From Rhizopus sp. PT2906 (lineage: Eukaryota > Mucoromycota > Mucoromycetes > Mucorales > Rhizopodaceae), in contig JAMYHX010000006.1 of the NCBI GenBank assembly GCA_025529335.1, positions 1-64,000 on the forward strand: a DNA stretch of 64,000 bases. Reading direction: 5' to 3'. Positions 57,807-64,000 of the stretch are shown one piece after another. The stretch's first letter is position 1, and each line of letters starts with the position of its first letter. The notes under the pieces were generated by a model. The model worked only from the letters and a program-made list of their open reading frames with translations. It made no database searches and had not been told where the DNA came from. Both the position numbers and the translations under genes were made by a program.

Positions 57807-60130
57807 TAATACAATTTATCTCCTCCCCTTTTTTCTTCAGATCTTGATCTTTTTCACATATAATCCATATGTTTCTATCTTAAATATATCCTTTTGTCAA
57901 TCACCATTGAAATATCGCGCTTCTAATCCTCTTATTGAATCGCCTTGAGTGCCTTTATTTCCTCGTCTTTGTTCAAACACTGTGTTACATTTTGCTACTT
58001 TGGCCTGAGCCTCTTCCCCCCCTAATGGCTATAGCTTACTGCGCCGACGATTATCAAACAGACACGAACTGGTCTATAACCGCGCTGTGCTCTAGATAAA
58101 TAATATACTTTTAATTTTATATAACCTCGTCATTTGTTTGACATTCTTCTTCACATCTTGTCTCTTTTGTCACGCGTGTCTTTCCCATGTCGTTTGTTGA
58201 TGTGTGTAGTTTGGTCATTGTCACGTGCAAGGCTTAATGAATTTCATTGCTGACCCTAATCACTTTGTTGTCAATTATTTAAAGAGAGAAACGTGCTGCC
58301 AGTGACAACAAATAAAGAAAGGGGGAGAGAGGACTATGGGAAATTTTATGCGGTTTCTTTGTTTGGTAAAATAGAGGTCGCTTTTTCATAAAAAAAAAAA
58401 GGACATGTATCAGAAAGGAGGGAGATTCTTGATATTTTCATTGTTGTAGTATAATTTTTTGACGAAGGGGGGGGGACGTCTTGTTACTATGAACAAGATA
58501 GTATTAAAAAAAAAAAAAACATTTCTTAGTACTTGGTTGCGCCACCATTAGCGTGTTTCAATAGGTCCGACCCGTAGGTAGCTCATGATTCTGTACTACC
58601 ACCCGTGCTTATTTGTGTCATGTTCAATTGATATTGATCAACATCCTGAAACTTCTTTTCAATTATTAATGTATCTGATATACAATCATAATGAGTGTCT
58701 GATAAGCTTAAAGTATATTTCTAATAATCCCCCTTTTTTTTCAGACTTAATTATCATTTTATCCCATTGTCAAAAGAATGAGGAAAAAAAAAAAAAAAAA
58801 GAATCAGTTCATGGTTCATGGCTTTGTTAGGTTGACCAATACCATTTTTTTTTTAAAAAAAAAGAGCAGAGCTATAATGCTTACTTGTTTTTAGTGAAGC
58901 TAAATGATGGCAAAAGAAAAAAAAAAAGGAATGATAAGGTGAGATTAGAAAAGCAACTCTGGCACGCTCTCAGGGAATGCTTATGACTGTAAAAACTGAA
59001 GGGTAAATTGATTTAGAACTTATCGTACAAGGTAAAGCATGTTGGGATCACTTATCACTCTTTAAAAAGTGACAAGATACAAGTTTAGCCATCATTTCCA
59101 TGGTTCTCCCCACAATATTGGATGACGGAAGCATTGAAATCTTTAGAAAACAGAAAGCGTACCTTATGGAAAGCCCTAAAGATTTTCTCTTGTAAATTCA
59201 GTAACAATCTAAAACACACAATTGAAACATTTGAGTAAGGCAAGCAAATGTTGCAAAGGGGCTAAAAAGCAATACGTCGGCCTAAAATAGTAATATTTAC
59301 GCTTTATTTAACAAATACGAGTAAAAATTGTTACATTAGACCGAGATAAAACTAAAAGTATATCTATGCATTTATTGTGTCAAATAATCTAGCATTGTGT
59401 GAGTTTCAAAATAAGGAAAACAATGATGTAAAGTTTATGCTAAAGTGGATGATAACGTTTAAAGCGTCTTTATTAAGATTTGCTTGTAATAATAATTATC
59501 ATTTATGCAAAGCATGAATTCATCGAAAACCATAAACACAATGGTTTATCTTATCGATTACAATCCTGTAGATTTTTTCTTTTTTTAATAAAAGCACCTC
59601 TTTTATTTTACTCGTCAACCCTCTTTCTGGGGGCTGGCCGGCTCAATGGGTCGTAAACACAAAGACGAGAGTCAAACAAGGCTATCAGTCGACACTACGT
59701 TGCAAGATAGAAATGACATGATTAAGTAAACCCTGTCTGTTTAAGTTTGTTATTTATTAAAAGACATAATATCATTTAGTGTTGCATGAACAAGTGTTTA
59801 ATAACGAGAATAAAAAGTATATCCTGTCATTAGCTTGCTACAATCAAGGCTCGAAATGGCAACATGATGATATATACACAAATGCACGCTTTTCACTTTG
59901 CTTTATGCTCAGAGATGGTTAAGCCCTTGGGACTCTCGTTTCCTTACTGTAAAGATTTGTCAAATAAAAACCTTTATTTACTGTACTTTGATTAACCAAT
60001 GCAGTGAGGGACAAGTTTCACTAAAATTCAATTCACATTTGATCTTTAATGCATTTTATTTAAATAAACTATGTAACACGTAATATTTGCAATACATTTT
60101 TTTTTTTTTTTAAAAAAAAAAAGAATCTTC

Positions 60131-63100
60131 TTAGCGTCTATTCTTCTTTTTAACAGGTGCTTCGGCAAATTCACCTTTTCTTTTCGCTCTTCGTTCATCA
60201 GCTATAAAAGACAATGAGTCATGTATGTCCAATGTTTATTTTTATTTTTATTTTTTTACCTCTTCGAGCATTTTCTTCTAATTCGTCCCAATCTTCACCC
60301 GAGTCTGTCAATTCTTCCTCTTCTTCTGATTCTTCAGAGGCATAAGAATCTACTTCACTTTCTTCATCACTAGAACTTTCTTCAAATTCATCTTCTTCCA
60401 ATTCAAATTCACTGCCGCTTTCTGACTCTTGTCCTGAACCTTCATCATCACTACCGCTACCCAGGAACGAAGACCAACCGCCGTTTCTGAAGAACTCGGC
60501 GGGATCGTCATTGATGGTCTTCATGATCATGCTCCAGTTCAAATTGACCGAGCCTTCGGTAAATGCCACCTCGACAGAGTCCAGCCAGTCTTTCACATTA
60601 TCCAATTGTGACATGGGAATAGTGTTAATATGTACAGGTGCTCTGTTAAAGTCCTTAAAGATAAAGACCATATCAAAATTCTTTAGTCCAAACTGGACAC
60701 GTTCAAGATGGACAAGTTCAACTTCACTTAGGGTAATGCAAAGGAAAGGTGGGTCGGACAAATGGACAAGACAGTCAGTCGTAGGTTGTAGCAGCACATT
60801 AGATCTGAACGGCACACCTTGGAATCCAAGTTCTCTGAATGGAACATCGAGTTCAATCGCTCCATCGCTCGCTTCGGCAATCTTTTCTGCAAATTGCTTA
60901 AATTCTCTGTTCAGTTGTGCTCTGCGGCGACGTTCCTCTTGTTCAGATTCAATTTCGTCTTCATCGCCATACATGTGACGACGTCGCTTGTTTCCAGTTT
61001 CGTCATATTGGATATCCGAAGCTTCGCGGTAGAACTGTATATCCTTTGTCTTCTTTTTACCAATCAAAATAGGATTCTTGAAGTGGATATGGATCAAGAC
61101 AAGTAATTCATTGTCACATGGTTGAAAAAATAAATGCTTGATGTTGCTAAAGAGTACATTGAACGAAGAGTCTGATCGAATCGACTGGTACTTTAGACCG
61201 TTCTGATGAATTTCAAGCTCACCAGGTAATCGCTTGGATTCTGTCAAAGGACGAACGTAGACATCAGACAAACGGAGAGGCTTACGACCTTTGACCAGAT
61301 TCAATGTGCCTTGTTCGACAACATCAGCCATCTCACGGCGTTCGACTTCCTTTTTAGTAGCTTCTTTCTTCATATCCATAATAGCCTTATAGATCTCACC
61401 CATACGGTATGTATCTGCGCTTCTAAACGTCAAGGCACGTACGAATGTAGCATTGATATCATCAAATGAAAAATCTTCCTTCTTACTTCCTGCTTGGCCA
61501 GGAGTCAAGAAATTGAGACGCAGCATCACAAAATCTCCTTCATCACTCTTGCTTGCATTCTTTAATGTAGAAATATGGAAGGGAACTGCCATACCATAGA
61601 TGGGCAAAATGATCGAGTCGTGCTTTCGGTCCACAGAAATTTTGAGGCCCTTTGCGTCTCTTGGCAGTTTGGCGTCGGATCGATAACTTTCAAATCGACG
61701 AAACAAGGGCTTTTCTTCACCATTACCGCCTCCAGAGGATTCGGAATATTTGGCTAGACCTTCTGCTAGCTTTTGAGCAAACAGTTGCTTTTGGTGCTCT
61801 TTTCTCTTTTGCTCCTTGGATTCGTCTTCCTGATCTTCGCTTCGGAACTTGCTACGAAGAATGGCGGATTTGGCGATGGATGATTCACGTTTGGAAGGAG
61901 CTGAGGTAGATGCAGCCTTTTCTACCTTTTCGCTTTCTTTCTCCTTATCTTCGCTTTCATCAAAGAAGTAGGAAATCTTGTTGAGTTTTTTACTGCAGTC
62001 AGCTGTCAGTACCACGGGCGCTTCATTTGTCACACGAACGGTATCGACCAACATGAGAGCGTAGGTCTTGCCACGGTCATCCTTTGCCTTAGGATTAACA
62101 AGATCAGAGAATCCGACTTGAACATTAATGATCATTCCGTTCTTCAGTTCTCGGTTGTTTTTAGCGTTCAGTACATAATTTGCTTCACGGAATTCAATGC
62201 CCATGCCAAATCCAACGTTTTTGGTAAAGTTCTTTTCAAGATCGGGGCGCTTGGCTCGAACGAGAGAGATAGCGCGTTGATAGATATCCTTGATCTTGAC
62301 ACCATCACGGATAGAATCCAAGACTTTGTTTTGAACTTCAAGTAAAAATTCATAATTCTTTTCTTGTACTTTGGTAGGATCAATAAGGAACGTACGACCA
62401 ATGTTGGAACAATAAAATTTGTATCGCAGACCGAGACTGCAGATGATAACACCGGGATAAAGCTTTTCGTTATTCGATGCTGCGGATGATCTCAAGTCGA
62501 ATTTTCCACCGCTCTGAATAATGGGTGTATAGCACCAATCCAAATCCTTATCGTTATCAACCTATTTCAAACCATAAGTCTTTATCCTGATTTTTACTCT
62601 CTCTCTCTATCTCTTACTTCTGGTGGAAGTTTAATACGAGACAGCATATTTGGATCTTCCAACACTTCCTCCGTATTACTGCTTAACTTTTCATGAGTAA
62701 TTGGCTTTTCCTCATCAATCAGAGTAGACATTTCAGGAACAAAATAATACTGCATCACATTCGAGCTGACCTTGGCTGCTGTTCTGACGTTTCTCTATAC
62801 TACATTTAGATGACAAAAAAAATTAAACCAAATGCACGTACCACTTCCTCTTCATCCTTTTCAGCCAAACAAACACCAATCGCAGCTGATATATCAATTT
62901 CTTCATAGTTTTTCTTGAACGTCTCACATGCTTTCTTCCACTCTTCAATATTCTTGCCGCTGAATTTATCTTTGACGACTACGCCAACTCGTTTCTTTAC
63001 AATATAAGACAATCATTTCAAAAAATAGCGTTTCTAAAAACTTACATTGTTCAAGTCTTCAATGACTGATTTATACAATTCAATATTTTCTTCCAAGTTC

Positions 63101-63514
63101 TTTCCACGACGAATCACATTGACAGGTATTTGCTTATCGCCTTGTTTAACAGTTTCAATAGCATCTGCCTTTTTATGACTACAGACGACTGTCACTTGGT
63201 TTGGTTTGATGATCCAAAGTGTTTGGAAGAAAGGATGACCTAGCAACCAAGTCTAACAGAGGAATTAGATGTGAAATGTAAAAAACTTTATAATTTACTT
63301 GAAGCGCAATAGATTTTCTATATGGATTTTCAAAATCATCGTCTCCAATAACGAGTGCAATAGCGTCAACATTTTGAAATGATTCAGTATCCGTCTATGT
63401 ATATATTTTAGGATTGATTCATGTGCTTGTTTTTTTTGTATGGTTTACCTTCCACTTGGAAGCTAAATATCTTAATCTTCGATGAAATCGTTTGTAGTCT
63501 AATTGGACTGACAT
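60131..63514 (-). CDS. SPT16: FACT complex subunit SPT16
   Basis: Histone chaperone that reorganises nucleosomes with its partner SSRP1/Pob3 during transcription and replication. Eight or so exons from the ATG at 63514 to the TAA at 60133-60131; about 1030 residues, typical for the family. The N-terminal aminopeptidase-like domain begins SVQLDYKRFHRRLRYLASKW and includes LLGHPFFQTLWIIKPNQVTV, PGVIICSLGLRYKFYCSNIG and KNVGFGMGIEFREANYVLNA; the catalytic residues are absent as expected. The FACT-Spt16 middle domain contains KGLKISVDRKHDSIILPIYG and DDINATFVRALTFRS; the PH-type Rtt106 domain includes ELGFQGVPFRSNVLLQPTTD and LSDPPFLCITLSEVELVHLE. The C-terminus is a long acidic Ser/Glu/Asp tail followed by a basic end (VKKKNRR). 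Tandem with the gene that starts beyond the right edge. Confidence 0.96.
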
Positions 63515-63683
63515 GTCTGATTTTAGTATAAAAAAGAAAAAAAAAAAAAAAAAAAAAGAGAGAGAAAGAAAGGGAAAACCCGCGTTTAAACTATTTTTAA
63601 AAAAAGAAGTCATAGCATAGAAACACACACACACGCGCGTCGCGCCTATTTTTTTATATATTTAAACTGCGCATTGTCATGAA

Positions 63684-64000
63684 TTAAACAAACACTCCGC
63701 CACATACACATCTTCGCCCTAAACTTTGATACCATGAAGCAGAAGAAGTAGGATCCAAGAGATCAGACTCGGTATGAACAGGTAATATATGTTGATGACA
63801 TCTATAATAATAATAAGCAAAAGAAAAAGAAATACAAGATATCCTTACCGAATACATAGATGTGTCTTTACATGGTCTCCAAGGGATCTTTTTCGAATGG
63901 GATCGTATGCAGCAAGTATCTCTTTTTCAATATAAATACATGGTTTGACACATTTATCTTTATATTTTAAAGACACTTGTTGAAGTTTAGGTATTGAGTA
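63684..64000 (-). CDS. C-terminal part of an unidentified gene, continuing past the right edge
   Basis: On the minus strand, from the right edge to a TAA at 63686-63684, two exons can be read. The first (64000 to about 63856) gives VSLKYKDKCVKPCIYIEKEI and DPIRKRSLGDHVKTHLCIR; a 47-nt intron ends in TTATAG, and the second exon gives CHQHILPVHTESDLLDPTSS, then WYQSLGRRCVCGGVFV. The protein is Cys- and His-containing at its end. Nothing is recognised. The stop is 170 bp upstream of the SPT16 start. Confidence 0.55.

Larger units (their letters stand above)
57422..60130. other. 2.7-kb intergenic region between RCO1 and SPT16
   Basis: Both flanking genes are on the minus strand, so this holds the RCO1 promoter and the SPT16 3' region. 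It has many simple repeats: a CAA run (57463-57483), a CT run (57784-57806), G9 (58467-58475) and T-A palindromes near 58841-58864 and 60097-60122. I see no gene, although the length would allow one. Confidence 0.45.

Noticed and set aside
58541..58620. Less AT-rich stretch that might be a small RNA gene
   Set aside because: No cloverleaf, box motifs or polymerase III terminator pattern could be fitted.
60511..60978. 155-codon plus-strand frame opposite SPT16
   Set aside because: Antisense shadow of strongly conserved SPT16 coding sequence, with no splice or start context of its own.
1..64000. CRISPR arrays, bacterial operons, rRNA or tRNA genes
   Set aside because: No regularly spaced repeats, no ribosome-binding-site structure, and no tRNA-like B boxes or rRNA segments were seen; genes are spliced nuclear eukaryotic genes.

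Overview
The window is a gene-dense stretch of a fungal nuclear genome. Protein-coding genes are cut by many short GT-AG introns (about 45-65 nt), intergenic DNA is AT-rich with long T and A tracts, and nearly every gene is a conserved eukaryotic housekeeping gene. The combination of a kaptin-type KICSTOR gene, a USP25/28-type gene, a WASP that keeps a GTPase-binding domain, DIRS-like retroelement debris and the overall intron style suggests an early-diverging fungus, most likely Mucoromycota (Mucorales). The species is inferred, not shown.

Layout. 1-7970: C2-domain diacylglycerol lipase (minus, cut by the left edge), kaptin (plus), type II phosphatidylinositol 4-kinase (minus) and a 128-residue orphan (plus). 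8336-16397: fuconate/galactonate-dehydratase-type enolase-superfamily enzyme (minus), a degenerate gene copy, RAE1/GLE2 (plus), a Gfo/Idh/MocA oxidoreductase (plus) and a 162-residue orphan (minus). 16505-24570: DUF1640 mitochondrial coiled-coil protein and GTR1/RagA (minus), a USP25/28 homologue that lacks the catalytic cysteine (plus), a STIMATE-family membrane protein (minus) and a transposase relic. 24717-35863: REV1 (plus), a 421-residue orphan (minus), Rab GDI (plus), mitochondrial bS18 (plus), NSE2 SUMO ligase (minus) and an MFS transporter (plus). 36730-37161 holds a broken helix-turn-helix ORF. 38600-50465: TFIIH p62/TFB1 (minus), WASP/LAS17 (minus), an orphan membrane-anchored protein (minus), dynein intermediate chain (plus), a small four-helix membrane protein (minus) and an AAAP amino-acid transporter (minus). 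50466-55671 is gene-poor with a DIRS-type RNase H relic. 55672-64000: RCO1-like double-PHD protein (minus), a 2.7-kb spacer, SPT16 (minus) and the C-terminal end of one more minus-strand gene.

Themes. Kaptin and RagA/Gtr1 both belong to amino-acid signalling to TORC1, and kaptin is a KICSTOR subunit usually described from animals. Chromatin, transcription and repair are represented by SPT16, RCO1, p62, NSE2 and REV1. Membrane traffic, lipid signalling and cytoskeleton are represented by PI4K2, Rab GDI, DAG lipase, WASP and dynein. Several convergent gene pairs are separated by only 8-75 bp, so their mRNAs almost certainly overlap. Exon boundaries given here are read by eye from splice signals and frame continuity. 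Where I checked phase across every exon I say so.
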